A DNA stretch of 64,000 nt, taken from Anaeramoeba flamelloides (Eukaryota > Metamonada > Anaeramoebidae). The position numbers were made by a program, and so were the translations under genes. The DNA lies in NCBI GenBank assembly GCA_027625915.1, contig JANTQA010000051.1:4340501-4404500 (forward strand), written 5' to 3'. Under the pieces are notes generated by a model. It was given only the letters and a program-made list of their open reading frames with translations, had not been told where the DNA came from and did not search any database. Shown one piece after another: positions 35,884-48,108 of this stretch (positions are counted from its first letter, which is position 1; every line of letters starts with the position of its first letter).

Positions 35884-38265
35884 TATTTGTTAAAGGATAA
35901 TTTTGTGTATTTTTTGAAAAAGTGAAAAAAATAAAAATTACATCTGACCCAAAAACATTTGTTGGTTGAAATTAAACATTCTTTAAATAATAAAAAGTGG
36001 AGAGAAAAATCTATTTTTCATTTATTATAGTTGTATTTTTACGATTTTACCGTTTAAAAGGAAAAAAGTTAATTTTTTGGAGACATTCCAATATATTTAA
36101 TCAGATACAAACCAAAAACAATTTTTAAGATTACTTTAGTTTGATTATTTTGTTGTTGAAGAACACCAACGAAATATTGTCAAGAAGTATTTTTGAAATT
36201 ATTTAGCTGTATCCCAAGTCTAACAATCTTCAAACTAAAATATCAAAAACTTTTATCTTATATCTGTGTTTATTGATTGATTTTGAAACAGTCTCCTTGT
36301 TATAATCTGAGTTTGGTCTGGAATAACGAAAAATATGAGATTGTTCGAAGTGATATAAGACGATATTGAGGAGTTCGAAGAACGATGATTAATATCATCT
36401 TAGCACTAGAATAATCTCATTATTTTGATTCTTGAAGGAGAACCAAAACGAAGAATTATAAAAGGTGATTGTTGAACAAATGAAACAATATGAGATCCTT
36501 TTTCTTTTTTCAACCTGGGATCTAACTCGTAAAAACAAAAAACAAATAAATTTAACCGAAACAAGTAATTTGTTATTCTTAATGGTACTTTGAAGAACCT
36601 ACTCTTAAAAGGATCTCATTCTCCCAATGTATTTAGTGAAAGCATTGAAGTTAAATTTTGAATTTTGATCATTGGTGACAAAACTTGGTTTAAATTTTCT
36701 CGTGATAAACTAGATCGTTCATCCATTCAATGAGATCTATTTATCCTTTTATTTTCCGTTTGTCAACCAATTCTCGAAAAGGATCAAACTTAAAAATCAA
36801 CATGCATCGATTAGTTTTTTTGACTATGAAGTATTTTGAACATTCCTAAAAAATTTCTTAACTTGACATAGTAAAAAATAATGTTTTTCTTTTTTTTTCC
36901 TTAAATGATCATTTATTTTTTTCCCCTTTCCATAACCTCTTATAAATAGTCTTTTCTCTCCTTTTTTCAAAGAAAAAAGAGAACAAACAAAATTTTTTTT
37001 TAAAAAATGATATTACTTTTTTTTGGAAAAGAGAAACAAACAATGTTTGTAAATAGACATTGTTTTCAATAAAGAAATGGAATTTATTCTTTTTCCAAAC
37101 TTTCCCCAAATGATCAAACACTTTTTTTTTAGTTTTTTTTGAACAAGTATTTTGGTTCCTTGGACCAAAATATGTGTTCAATCGGTTTTAAATTGAGACA
37201 TTTGCAAATCTCAGTGTTATCGATTAAACAACGTCGTAAATAAAAATTTCAAAGTACTGTTAAATAACTTTAAATAACAGATTTAATTACAAAATTATTG
37301 GTAAAATACATATTAATTCTCTTTGTTAGAATTGGAAATAAGAAGATCAGAAAATTCCCAAACTTTGCCTAAGAATACAAGTAATTCTCAAAATCTTTCC
37401 ACAACAACTACAATGCTATCTTTTACTTTTAAAAGTTCTAATCTCAATCGTATCTGTAGTTATCTAAAATTATTTACTTAAATTTTCTCTAAGAAAAAGT
37501 TTATGTTTAAAAAAAAATAAATAGCTTTATTAGCTCTAGTAGATAAGAAAACTATGTCTGAATCTTTTAAAAAATTTCTAAATACAAGTTTAGCAATTTG
37601 GTTAAAAGTGAGGAATTCTAAACTTTTCCCTTAAATTACAATAAAAAAAGAATTCTGTTTTTATTTAAATCATTTTAAATTTCGAAATTGTTACACCTTA
37701 AAATTTTTTCAAACTTTTTTCTCTTGATAGTTTGTGATACTTTCTCAATTAAAAATATTTACAAAAATATCAAAAATGATGCTAATATTTGTCTGATCTA
37801 AATCACTTGACAGATTTGATATTATTTTGAAAAAAATTATCATTACTAATAAATTCACAAAAATGTTTTTAACTTTTTTGTTCACTTTTTTATTGTGAAA
37901 AATATTTTTATGAGCTTCCAAGTAAGATTTTTAAACAAATATGATTCATGACAAAAATGAATTCATAATTTTATTTTTTTCTGATAATGGCTTGTTAATT
38001 AAATATTCAATTTCATAAAATGAAATTCCATTAAAATAAAAAAATTAAAATCAAATTAAATATTAACAGGAAATTAAATTGACAGAATCACAAAACAAAA
38101 ACAAATGGGTCTTTTATTTAGAATCTCGGTTTTATTATTCCAACCTCATATTAGTTATTTTTCTTTTCTTGACAGAAAAAATCAAAATTAAAAATAATTT
38201 TAATTATCAATTAATTATATTTTATTAGATAATATTTTTTTAACAATCAGACTTGGATTTTTAAA
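35884..38265. other. Divergent intergenic region, 2.4 kb
   Basis: Lies between the start of the minus-strand GYF gene and the start of the plus-strand CENP-S gene, so it should contain both promoters. No recognised repeat, exon or RNA gene. Confidence 0.6.
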
Positions 38266-39053
38266 ATGGAAAAAAAAAAACGCAATGCATATAAAAAAAG
38301 CTATAATCAAAAACAAAACAAATCTAATTTGAAAGAAAGAAGTCAAAAACTTCGAGATTCCTTTGATAATAGTGTATTTGAAATCATGACTTTAGAGGCA
38401 AGAAAAAATTCGCTTTTGGTACCGAAAATTGTTCTTCACACATATTCACAATTGTTGTATGATTATACAAGTACGTTTTGTTTCTACTTTCAGAACTGAA
38501 TAAGAAATCATCATCGTCGTTTATTAAAAATTCACTTGCTACCCTTTTGTTTAATTATTTTTCATAATAATAACCATTAAAAGTAAGCAGAATTTGTTAC
38601 GATCTTGAAGTATTTGCCCAACACACTGGAAGACTTACCATTAAACCAGCTGATTTGTTTTTAATGTGCCGAAGAAATAAAACATTACAGGATCTAATGA
38701 GAAACAAATTCAAAGAATTAAAAGAACCTTGTAAAAAAGAAGCTGATTTTCCTTTACCAAACCAAATCATTTCTAGTAGTCAAAATCATAATACAAATGA
38801 AGAAGGATTATTAAATAATTGTTCATTGGAAGAGATCCCCCAAAAAGAAAACAGATTTGAAAATCAAGTAGAACCAAAAGAAACAAATGAACTTGATCTT
38901 GAGGAGAATAAAGAAAACAATCTCAACTTTTGTACAAAAGAAGAACTAACCCACAATCATAAAATCACTCTTGAAGATTTTATTTTCAAAGAAGATGAAG
39001 ATCTGGAATCAAAATTTTCATTAATGTTGGATGGACACCAATCTAATAATTAA
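38266..39053 (+). CDS. CENPS: CENP-S / MHF1-like histone-fold protein
   Basis: CENP-S (MHF1) pairs with CENP-X to bind DNA at kinetochores and with FANCM at stalled forks. Exon 1 is 38266-38470 (donor GTACGT). Exon 2 is best taken as 38584-39053 because that acceptor keeps frame, giving 224 aa. The histone fold runs from LKERSQKLRDSF through YDLEVFAQHTGRLTIKPADL to CRRNKTLQDLM, matching the conserved DLE-x-FA-x-HA-x-R, T-I-x-x-x-D and ARR-N-x-x-L of the family. The ~110-residue acidic, Asn/Glu-rich tail is longer than in animal CENP-S. Other acceptors (after 38493 or 38590) have better pyrimidine tracts but lead to a stop or a frame clash, so the exact junction inside helix 2 is uncertain. 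Confidence 0.8.
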
Positions 39054-40427
39054 CAAGTTAGGGTCACTTATGGCCTTGTAAAAAGTTATTCATTTTCAAA
39101 AATAAAATTTTACTTTAATTTATCAATACATGATTACTTATATATTGTCTTATTTTTAGAGAATTGGAATTTTTCCAAAAATCTATAAAACTTTTCCTAT
39201 GCATCCCGATCGGGAAGTTTTTTTTCTAAAGAATAAGAATTTTACTCACAACAAAATTCAATTTACGAAAAATAATAACAGTTTTGCTGGTTTTGTTTTT
39301 TGTTTTACAATGAATTATTTTCCATTTTTAAAAAATTCTGTTTCTTCCTCAAACATTTTTATTTTATGATAAAATTGAATTTTTTTGCTATTAGAAACTT
39401 TACCTTATTCGACATGAAACCCCTCTAGTGATACACCTTAACAATTGTTTTATTTTTTGAATAACTACAATATGATTTAAAAAACTTAAATATATAGATA
39501 GTTGTTTGATCACGTTTATTAACAGAACAATCTAAAATTTTGAGTACAACTATCATATTTTTCTATTATTTAAGAAGGTATGTTTATAAAAAAAATCATA
39601 AACCAGTTAAAAGTATTTTGTAAAGATAGTATATATTGTAATTATATAAAGCTTTTTGAGAATTTTTTTATTGTAGTGTGATTGTTTTTACAAGTTATTT
39701 ATCAAATGAATTTCTAAAAAATTGTATTTTTTTTTTTTTTTACATTCAAAATTTTAATCCTCTTAACAAAAGAATTATTATTATTTAAAATTTTTATATT
39801 AAAAAATTTAACTTGAAACGGTTACAAAATTAAAATGTCGATAGTATATGTTTCTATCCAAATTATTTTAAATTCCTATTATACTTTACACTTATAGTAC
39901 CAATTTACTTTAAAATAATATAGGTAAGAGAGTATATAACATCAAAAAACAACCTTTAAAGTTGTTTTGTTTAACTGAAGAATTCATCAAATTATTGGTA
40001 TCAATAAACTTTTTTTGTTTTTCTTCCTAAACAATACCAAAATTTTGAATTATTTTAATTTTATTTTAATTTTATTTTAATAGAGAATTATTTAATTCAT
40101 TTTTTGTTGGTGTGTAACATTACATAAAAATAATTACAGTTGATAAAATACTAATAATTTAGAAAACCGTTAATTTTTTTTTTTCTTAATTTCTATAGGA
40201 TTTTAAAAAATTATTTGTACTTTTTTTTATTTAATAAAACCGAATAACAAAAACCTTCAAAATAACAACAAAAGAAAAAAGAAAAAATTGGAGAATAAAG
40301 GAAAATAAAAAATTAAATAAATCCCTGAAACTACAGATAAACATTTTACATTAAAATTAACTCGTCCCTGACTAACATTATTTCCCTATAATATGAAAAC
40401 AATAGTTTATTATTTATTTATTGTGAG

Positions 40428-40760
40428 AAAGGAGTAATCAAAGAAAATTTACTAAATAAAAATGAGAAGTAGAACAATAATTAAAATATTAAATATAAAA
40501 AAATATTATTTCATTTATATGACGAAATTAAAAATTATTCAATGTTGTTAGGTTTTTCAGGATTTGAAAGAATTGAGTAAAATCTTTGATTTTAATAAAT
40601 TATTTCGAATTCTGGAAAACATAGACACGTCCCCCGAAACATGAGGAGTAAAAACCTGATAGAAAGATTATGAGCGAGAAATAAGATTCCACAAACTGTG
40701 ATTAATAAATTTGTATTTCAAGACTGCAAAAAGTGGGGCACTATGTACCTGAATTTGTAT
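40428..40760 (+). repeat. Dispersed repeat, copy 2 (contains a hairpin)
   Basis: Colinear with 1652-1900 but interrupted at 40547-40620 by a hairpin of the TTTTCCAGAATT family. The flanking blocks AAAATTATTCAATG and CCTGATAGAAAGATTAT continue the alignment on both sides. Confidence 0.55.
40547..40620. repeat. Solo hairpin repeat B
   Basis: A single ~74-bp imperfect palindrome, GTTAGGTTTTTCAGGATTTG at the left and CGAATTCTGGAAAAC at the right, with GAATTGAGTAAAATC and a central GATTTTA. Member of the same family as clusters A, C and D. Lies within an older repeat. Confidence 0.75.
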
Positions 40761-41187
40761 ATTTTTTTTTACTATTTTAGGAATTTTTTATTTTCAATTT
40801 TTTATTTTCATTTTTTCTTTATTACCTTAAAACAATAGTTTTTTACAACTTAATTCTTAAATGAGAAATTGATTGAAAATAATAAAAGAACACAAGGGAA
40901 TAGTAATATGAAAAAAGTAAAATTATTAAGAAAGAATGTGTTTCACCTTATACAAAAAAAATTGATAGGATGTTTCATGACATTTATATAAAACTAAATC
41001 TGTAATTTATTGAATATAAAGGAAAAAATTTAACTTAATTTTACTCTGAATATTCTTTTAAAATATGAGAGTTTTACAAAGATGTGTCATGTAATTGGTG
41101 GCTCTCTTTTTTACAATAACAAAAATGTAGAGGAAGTAAAATTTTTTTCTTACAGTTATCAAAAAAAAGTGTTCAATAAGATACTGA

Positions 41188-41640
41188 TCCATGTTCTAAA
41201 TAAAATTCATAATTTTTTTTCCTCTTGTTCCAATGTAACATCTGGTCTAATATCCAATAATATACCTTAGGTCAAATTAAAAATTGAAAGTAAAACTCCT
41301 TGATATTTTTAAGCAAGTTTTAAATTCTTCATTCAATTTGTTTAAATATTTTTGCAATTTTTTTGTTTTTTTTTGTTTTATTTTTTGTTTTTCAAATTTA
41401 CTTGATTTTTTGAGATAAATTTTGCAATTTGATCCTTCATTTTTAGAATTTCTTTTGAAATAATAGAACTTTAAAAAACCAATAGCATATTTTTTAGGCT
41501 TTATTTTCATTTTCTTGGATAGAATATATGTTTAGTTCTTATATAACAAAAAAAAAACAAGTTTTTTATTTTGAAACACCGAATTAAACAATTCTGAACC
41601 CATTATTTTGACAACAGCTTAGTAACTCAAACTTTAGTAT
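41188..41640 (+). repeat. Dispersed repeat, copy 2
   Basis: The left part matches 22118-22257 (CCTCTTGTTCCAATG, TATCCAAT, TATACCT). The right part matches 47600-47850 (ATTTTTTGAGATA, ATCCTTCATTT, TTATATAACAAAAAA, ATTATTTTGACAACAG). No ORF of substance. Family unknown. Confidence 0.55.
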
Positions 41641-42805
41641 CAATTCTAAAATTTAACTTTCTTTTCCGATTGAGGTATTTGCAAAAAAAGTGGTGCATTT
41701 TTTTTTACATTTCATGAAAAATCATCTTTGTTAGTGGAGGTATTCATTAATTAACAATACCAAATTAAGTTTAGTATTAATGCTAATAGAGTCAATGACT
41801 AAGGTATTTATTTCAAAAAATGTATTTTGAAATATTTCCAAAAAATGAAAAAAATAATAGCACTTTTTTAGTGAAAGCATGTACAACCAATTTCAATAAA
41901 GAACTGGAAATATAGAAAGGGTATAAAGGATTTTTTAAACAATAAAGTGCGGTTATTATTTTCAATTCTATTTGAAAATTAATTGAGGTTAAACAAGTTA
42001 TGAAAACTATTTTTTCAATCAAAAAATAAATAATCAACACTAATTTTCAAGCATAAAACTATTAGATAAAATTGAGATCAGAAAAGTTGATTATTTTATT
42101 TATATAATATAATACTAATAAACAAATTGAATTATTACCAAGAATCAATAAATGGTATTTAATGATTTTGGATATTTAAATACTTTTTTGAAGATTTTAT
42201 TTAAGAGATATTTTAAAAGAAATGTTCCCCACTTTCAGGTTTTTTGCTTATACTGTTAATTCTAAAATAAAGAGATCAAAATTTTAATTCATCCTTTCCA
42301 AAAAATAATCACTAACCCAATAAAACAAATAAACCATTAAAAGTCCCCAATTCTAAAAGGGAAATAAATAATTTAAGCCCATCTTTTTGGAAGAATGAAA
42401 ATTCGAAATTTTATTAGGACCTAAAGAAATCTTTGTCTTTGGAAATCTGAATGAAAATATTTTGTTCTATTTATTTTTCGACAAATAGTAAGTTTATTCC
42501 AATAGACACTTTAGAGATATTAAAAAAATAATTCAAACAATTTAATGAGATTAAAATTATAACTGACTTGTTCGAAAACTTTATTTTTTCAGCAAAAATC
42601 AAGAAATAAGAAGTAAAAAAATAATGTACTTTTATTAGTCAATTACCTGCTCATAAATAGGCTTTTAAAACAGTCAGTGCATTTTTATAAAAAATAATCA
42701 AGAGAGTTTATCCACAATTTGTTTCAAATGTGCTGAAAAATATCTTTGATGAGTCATAAATACAAACCAAGAAATCATTTTTTAATGTTTTTTTAAAAAT
42801 CCAAA

Positions 42806-44302
42806 ATGTTAAGTGCTTTATCTGAACCAAATCGAAGATATGTCTCGATTATGTTAATTGTTATAATATTTATCTTTTTTACTGTTGGGATCTTTTATCC
42901 AAATGAACAAAACATAAAAAATACAGAATTAAATAACGAAGAAGAAAAAGAAACACAAAATCAAGATCATAATTTTCAAGAAGAAAATAAACATTCAGAA
43001 AAAGAAAAAGAAAAAGAAAATAATAAACAAAAAGAAAAAGAAAAAGATAACGAAAAAGAAAAAGAAAAAGAAAAAAATAATGAAAAAGACTTTGAAAAAT
43101 CAGATTTTAATAACTTGATTGCCAAAGTCGATTTTCTTATAGAAAAAGCAGATTTGAATTCAAATAATAATTATTTAGAGAAAAGAATTTCCTTTCTTGA
43201 AGATCAGATCCGTTTTCTTGAAAAGAAAATTGAATTTTATCATATAGATAATCCATTAAAACAAGAACAAGAAGTAGAACAAATTTTTAAACAATTTTGT
43301 TCGGCCACAGAACAAAAAGAAAAATTCGTTGGTTGTAAAAAGGAATGGGAAACAATCAAAAATCAAATAGGTGATTTAATAATTACAGATGAATTTTATC
43401 CATATTATTCAAACAATGGTGACTGCCAACGAGAAATTTGGCTCAAATGTGCTGGACAAAATTTGATACCAAAGCAAGTCTATCAAATTGTCTTTGGTGA
43501 CAATCCAAATGAAAAAAAAATTAAAACCAAATTTAGGGAGACCAAAGATGAATTAATTGGTTCCAATGATGGCTATCAGTTTAATTTGTTTACAGACAAT
43601 GAGTTTGAAAAATTGCTTTCCTTATTTGCAACAGACGAAGAGCAAATTCTATTTCAAAATATTCGATCTCCCGCCTTAAGATCCGAATTCTCACGGGTGC
43701 TCTTAATGTATCATTTAGGAGGTATCTTCATGTCTCCACAAGTTAATATAAAGAGCCCATTTCAAAATTGGATTTCGACGCACGACTCATGTGTGCTCTT
43801 TTATTCTCTTTCCAAAGATTGGGATCAACATAGCGACAGAATTGGGGCTTTTGGAAATGCGGAGAAACTAATTCCAAAACCAAAATTTTGGGAGAAAATT
43901 GAAAATTCTTTTTTTGCATGTAGCCCAAGGCATCCATTTATGGAATATCTGAAAGAAGAAATGATTCACCAACTTAAACAATTATTGTTTGAACAGGTCG
44001 ATGCCTTAAATACAATGGAAATCACAGGAACAATAATCTGGAAACACACTTTTCAAAAATATTATCGCTATTTAAAAAATAATTTTTATTTCGTCAATAT
44101 GAACCAAATGTGTTTAGATTCTGAAAAAAATTGTAACATGAATAATTATATTTCTTTTGAAAAAGGTCCTGATAATGACAGTTTAGTATTTGATATATAC
44201 GTTAATAAAGAAGATGCATTTTATTCGACAAAAATTGAAGAGTTATACTTTCAATGGATCGAAGAAAAACAAAAATTACAAGAATCATTAATCCCTAATT
44301 GA
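42806..44302 (+). CDS. GT32/OCH1-like type II membrane protein lacking the DXD motif
   Basis: A single exon, 498 aa, stop TGA. A short cytoplasmic N-terminus is followed by one membrane segment (~12-31, SIMLIVIIFIFFTVGIFYP), a Lys/Glu stem (~45-95) and a coiled-coil (~105-150). From ~225 a fold like the DXD sugar-transferase family (OCH1, GT32) begins: PKQVYQIVFGDNP, then FNLFTDNEF, then RSEFSRVLLMYHLGGIFMSP. In active members the last block is RxDxxRYxxLxxxGGxYxDxD and binds the metal and sugar nucleotide. Here the two Asp are Ser310 and Gln312. The fold and Golgi-type topology are clear, but catalysis as GT32 is doubtful. It may be a pseudoenzyme or use other residues. The neighbours do not help. 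Confidence 0.85.
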   Translation: MLSALSEPNRRYVSIMLIVIIFIFFTVGIFYPNEQNIKNTELNNEEEKETQNQDHNFQEENKHSEKEKEKENNKQKEKEKDNEKEKEKEKNNEKDFEKSDFNNLIAKVDFLIEKADLNSNNNYLEKRISFLEDQIRFLEKKIEFYHIDNPLKQEQEVEQIFKQFCSATEQKEKFVGCKKEWETIKNQIGDLIITDEFYPYYSNNGDCQREIWLKCAGQNLIPKQVYQIVFGDNPNEKKIKTKFRETKDELIGSNDGYQFNLFTDNEFEKLLSLFATDEEQILFQNIRSPALRSEFSRVLLMYHLGGIFMSPQVNIKSPFQNWISTHDSCVLFYSLSKDWDQHSDRIGAFGNAEKLIPKPKFWEKIENSFFACSPRHPFMEYLKEEMIHQLKQLLFEQVDALNTMEITGTIIWKHTFQKYYRYLKNNFYFVNMNQMCLDSEKNCNMNNYISFEKGPDNDSLVFDIYVNKEDAFYSTKIEELYFQWIEEKQKLQESLIPN

Positions 44303-47140
44303 AATTAATCAACAAATATTCTATTCATCCAGATGATTTACTAATATATCCATTGATATGTCTACACACGCATTTCTTTTTATAAAATTCTTTTATAAAA
44401 CATTTTTATTTTAAATTGTATATATTACACTTAAAATAATCAAAAATATACATTTTCAGCAAATATCATTTTCAATTTTATTATCATTTATATTTACTTG
44501 AGTACAAACGAATCCTTATTTATATGTCTGAAATGCAGCGATAATTCATTCTTGAAATCAGAAAACGATCAAAATTTGTCATTAAACTTAGTCGGTCGAC
44601 CTCGTTTTTTTTTGTCAATTCTTTAATAATGAACCAATTTTGATAAAATTTTATATTTGATTTTATTATCCCAAATACTACTTGAGTTATAAGAAGAAAA
44701 ATGCAAGATCTATCAGTTCTTCAAAATATTAAATAAAGATGTTTTATTGTAAAAATAAACCCATTCTACAATCTCAAAAAATATCCAATAATAAGTATTC
44801 TTAGATATCTGAAATAATTCTTTTTTATATATTAATTCAATTTCATCTTGGTAGAATTCATTTTGAGTCTTTTATTTAACTCTAATTCAATTTTTAAATT
44901 TATTTGTCAAATTAAAAACTTTTTTAAATATCAAAAGTCATTTTTGGCAAATAACAAAAAACAAAAGAAAAAGAAATTTTCAAAGAGAGACAATTAAAAT
45001 GAAATTCCAAAACTCACACCCAACAACAACTATAACTACATATCACTTTAAATATTGCTTTCGTTTTGAAATATTTCCAAGATAAGAGGAATTATTACCT
45101 AATGAACACTCAAAATTGAAAATTGCAGAACAACATTTTGAGGTTAAAAAAAACTTTCCATACTTTAATGATCAGAAATTTAAATAGAAGAAACCCACAC
45201 AATCATTCCTTTCTTTATAAAAATAACAAATTAATTCCAAATAGAGGAAAAATAAACCTCATATTTTTAATCGAGGTCGTTTCAATTGTTTATTGCCTTT
45301 GAAGACATGATAAAGGAGGTGATGGTTTTGGACGAATACACATTATATAAAATAATGGATAAAAAATTTTCATAAATATTTTGTAAAAAATTCAGTGATG
45401 TTGACGGTATGATTAAATTTATCAGTGTTTGTCTATTTTTTTTTTTTAATTATAAGTTTAAAAGTTTTATAAAATAGTAACCAATTTTACATCAAATAAT
45501 TTCTCGAAACTTTGTGAAACACTATTTTTATTATCAAAATTGTAATAGGAGAAGATAAAAAAATTGTTCAATTCCTCTTTCTTCTTGAAAATCTTCAAAT
45601 CTGATGTACGAAATTTTTAAAGTGCATATTTTCTCCTCCATCTGTCTTTTTTTTTTTTTGTTTTAATTGTGTTATTCTGATTTGAATTTTTAGTAATTTG
45701 TTAATATTAAATATTAATTACTAATTTTTTTCTTTTTAATTGTTTTTGATTTTTTTACATCTTTGACTAATCTTGGAAAATTGGTTCATAAGTAAAATCA
45801 TAACCAGAATCTTTTGTAAAAAAATATTTTCTATCTTTAAAGATATATATTGAAACAGGACATGAATAGTTTTTGTTAACAGTTGTGCCAAAATCTCCAA
45901 ATTATTCATTCGAGGTGTTTTTTTTTTTTTTTTTAGAGAATAGGCTTGTATTAAATATTCAATTTTTTTTTATAGAGAAAAAACTCTTGATAAATTTAGA
46001 AATATGTTTTAAAAATGAAAAATTGGGAATTAAACAGCCACTTTTAATTCAAATAAAAACAAATTTTGATGTTGTTTTTGAAAAAACAAATTCATTGGTG
46101 TTATCCAGTAAAAAAAGTATTTAATTTTTCATTCTTTTTAGTTTGGAAAAAACAAATACCAAATATTTAGAGATTTTAATAGTCAGAGAACCATACTATA
46201 ATGTTATAAAGGAGATATTTTTTTTTTTGATTTTCACATTTAATAATATTTTAATAATAATTAATAAAAAAAAGAATTGATTAAAAACAGATAAAATATT
46301 ATCCTTTAAGCCCCCTTCTCCAATAATTCATTTTATATTGTCATTTCTATTTTGTTAAAATATACATGAAAAAAGTTATACTGTATTGTAATCATAAAGA
46401 ACGCCGAAATAATTGTAATATTAATTAAAAATATAAGTTGAATAATAATACAATTTTACACAGTATATTAACTAAATTATCTATTTAATTCTAATGTCAT
46501 TAATTCTGATTTATCGTTTGGAACTATTGTTTAAGGTTAGAATTACAATTTTAAAATACACAGTGATCAAAAATATCAATACCCCAAACATAAAACCCAC
46601 TTTTTATTGTTTACTATTTTTTCCCTTGTTGAATATCATTTTTATTGGGAAGATGAGTTACTAAGGAGAAAAATAAAGTGGTTAACTACTAATACTCGGA
46701 AGGATAGAAACCAGTTAGTATGATTAACTTGGAAATAAAAAGAAAAGACAAAAACAAAAAATGGAACGATCAAAAAAGGTTAGATTAAAAAGAAAAAAAA
46801 TTGCAGCTAATAAACAACTACCTCTCAATGAAATATTCAGGATTTCTTAGAAATTATTAAAAGATAAAATTTTAAATAAAATGATCCCATCTGTTTTTTA
46901 AGTGTGGTTGATAAAAATGTACTATTGTGTTTTTTTTTTTTGATTTTTTACCAACTGCCTTGGAAAAATCCTTATTTTTGTTTTTCAACTTGCTTTTTTT
47001 TTTTTTTTTCTTTATAATTTTTCTTAATGTTTTTTCAACAAATAAAAATTTGGAACTTGGAAGATTCCTAAATATTTTTTTCTCTTCATCATCTAAATTA
47101 CTAATTTGCCATTAGTAATCAGGGTGGGTACTGTAGAGTG

Positions 47141-47300
47141 CCTAGGTTTTTTAAATTTCTGAAATAAACTGAAAATTAAATAAATTTTCAGTTTATTTCT
47201 CAAAGTAAAAAAAAACCTATAGGCGGTTTTCTAGAATTTAAAAGAATTCAGTATAATATTTTGATTTTACTACATTCTTTTGGTTTCTGGAAAACTTAAC
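47141..47300. repeat. Hairpin-repeat cluster C (two hairpins)
   Basis: 47141-47222 is a stem starting CCTAGGTTTTTTAAATTTCT and ending AAAAAAAAACCTATAGG. 47226-47300 is a stem of the other type, from GTTTTCTAGAATTTAAAAGA to TTCTGGAAAACTTAAC. It is preceded by CTGTAGAGTGCCTAGG, a junction also present at cluster D (59700). Confidence 0.8.
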
Positions 47301-47379
47301 AGCTGTATGAATGTCTTTGTACACCCCATGAATAAATTTATATTAAAATAATACCCACGTTTTGAATTAAACCTGTTCT

Positions 47380-47850
47380 TTTTTTCTTCTTGTTCAAATA
47401 GAGAATCTACACCACTATCGTAACATTAAACTTAATTTTAAAAGCTATTTTAAATTTTAATTCCTTTATATTACAAAAAAAAATTTAAATTATCATTGAA
47501 TTGGTTAGAGATTTTTTATAATTTTTATAATTTTATGAAATAAAATTTGTGTATTTTTCTGATCAAAATATTCTCAAAAGTTTAACTCTTTTTTTTGAGA
47601 TATTCTCTAATTTATCCTTCATTTAAGTATTATTTTTGTAATTAAAGAACTTTAAGAAATCAATAACAAATTTTATACTGGCTTATTGATAATTTCTTTG
47701 ATTAATTAATGTATAGGTCTTTTATAACAAAAAACCTACCTATTTTTATTTAGAGACACCTATTAATCTTTTCTACACGAATTATTTTGACAACAGTGTT
47801 TATTGACAATTCTCGAAAACACCCGGTTAAAACTTCAATATCATGAAAAA
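47380..47850 (+). repeat. Dispersed repeat, copy 3
   Basis: Diverged relative of 41188-41640, with shared TTTTTTGAGATAT, ATCCTTCATTTA, TTTTATAACAAAAAA and ATTATTTTGACAACAG in the same order. Confidence 0.5.
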
Positions 47851-48108
47851 CTATAATAAACTTTTTAATAAGTTCACAGTTTGTGCTACTAAAATAATTC
47901 TATAAAATATTTAATTTTTTTCAAAAAAATACTTAAAAATTAAGCAAATCTTGGAAACTTTGGTCTATCTAGTAGTCATTTAGATTTTGTCAAAACTATT
48001 ATCTTTAATGATTACTTCACAAAAATAACTTTATCTTTTCTCCTTAAAAAATTATGTAAAAAATTTCTTTCATTTTTTTCAAATTGTTCTTTTAGTTCAC
48101 AAATAACA

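Larger units (their letters stand above)
39054..42805. other. Gene-free 3.7 kb
   Basis: Contains the dispersed repeat with an inserted hairpin (40428-40760) and another diverged repeat (41188-41640). T-rich and A-rich otherwise; no exon or RNA gene recognised. Confidence 0.6.
44303..48108. other. Gene-free 3.8 kb
   Basis: Between the GT32-like gene and the USP gene. It contains hairpin cluster C (47141-47300) and a dispersed repeat (47380-47850). No exon or RNA gene recognised. Confidence 0.6.

Noticed and set aside
46558-46760. CAGTGATCAAAAATATC, like a Tc1 terminus
   Set aside because: No matching inverted partner found nearby.
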